A stretch of DNA of 5,766 bases from an uncultured Panacagrimonas sp. (lineage in GTDB: Bacteria > Pseudomonadota > Gammaproteobacteria > Nevskiales > Nevskiaceae): contig CAMLNE010000275.1 in the NCBI GenBank assembly GCA_946481265.1, positions 1 through 5,766 on the forward strand. Direction: 5' to 3'. Below the pieces are notes generated by a model, which was not told the origin of the DNA, made no database searches, and saw only the letters and a list, made by a program, of their open reading frames with translations. Within the stretch, counting starts at the first letter, position 1. Every line of letters begins with the position of its first letter. Positions 5,611 to 5,766 of this stretch are shown piece by piece. Both the position numbers and the translations under genes were made by a program.

Positions 5611-5766
5611 GTGGCGACTCATCTGGACGACGAGGAAGACCTCGAAAAGCTCAAGACCTGGTGGCGGGAGAATTGGGTGTCCCTGGTCGGGGGGCTGGTG
5701 ATCGGCTTCGGCGCGATCGGCGGCTGGGAAGGCTACAAGCACTGGCGTGACGGCCGTGCTGCGACG
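5611..5766 (+). CDS. yfgM: YfgM-family inner-membrane TPR protein, N-terminal part (runs off the window)
   Basis: Only the first 52 codons are present. The product starts with an acidic cytoplasmic stretch (HLDDEEDLEKLKTWWREN), followed by one transmembrane segment at about residues 22-39 (WVSLVGGLVIGFGAIGGW) and then YKHWRDGRAAT. This resembles E. coli YfgM (acidic N-terminus, then a single membrane anchor ending in a GW-rich turn), a SecYEG- and PpiD-associated protein with a periplasmic TPR domain. The position directly after hisS matches the conserved cluster, where bamB and der usually follow. GTG 5611 is used because AAGG precedes it and no ATG is available in this frame near the family's usual start. 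The TPR region is beyond the edge, so the call rests on the N-terminus and context. Confidence 0.85.
   Translation, partial: MATHLDDEEDLEKLKTWWRENWVSLVGGLVIGFGAIGGWEGYKHWRDGRAAT

Overview
The window is a compact run of high-GC chromosomal genes, all on the + strand: rlmN, a pilF/pilW-type lipoprotein gene, rodZ, ispG, hisS and the first 52 codons of yfgM. This gene order matches a conserved gammaproteobacterial housekeeping cluster (the Pseudomonas aeruginosa order is ndk, rlmN, pilF, rodZ, ispG, hisS, yfgM, bamB, der). The host is therefore very probably a high-GC gammaproteobacterium with type IV pili and the MEP isoprenoid pathway. I cannot name the family from the sequence alone; Xanthomonadales, Nevskiales or Chromatiales relatives all seem possible.

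Layout: rlmN (about 39-1241, open to the left edge) encodes the 23S rRNA/tRNA adenine-C2 methyltransferase and carries an unusual insertion of about 40 residues just before its radical-SAM core. From 1167 to 1411 there is an 87-bp direct duplication of the rlmN-pilF junction, with copies 158 bp apart. pilF (1396-2184), rodZ (2181-3104) and ispG (3117-4235) follow with ATGA overlaps or short gaps. A 79-bp pyrimidine-rich gap precedes hisS (4315-5595), and yfgM begins at 5611 and runs off the right edge.

The genes have unrelated jobs: ribosome and tRNA modification (RlmN), pilus secretin assembly (PilF), cell shape (RodZ), isoprenoid precursor synthesis (IspG), histidyl-tRNA charging (HisS) and inner-membrane translocon or periplasmic chaperone support (YfgM). 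What links them is probably shared transcription. I see no convincing internal promoter or terminator.

The most interesting signal lies in the two gaps. Each gap is bridged exactly by a short ORF that overlaps the upstream stop and the downstream start by 4 nt: a 53-codon chimeric ORF at 1238-1399 (pilF-like start, rlmN-like end) and a 28-codon ORF at 4232-4318 between ispG and hisS. The second has a good Shine-Dalgarno sequence, while hisS itself has none that I can see. These may be translational-coupling micro-ORFs that keep ribosomes moving through expanded junctions. This is inference from sequence layout; nothing else suggests a new defence, mobile or catalytic system here.
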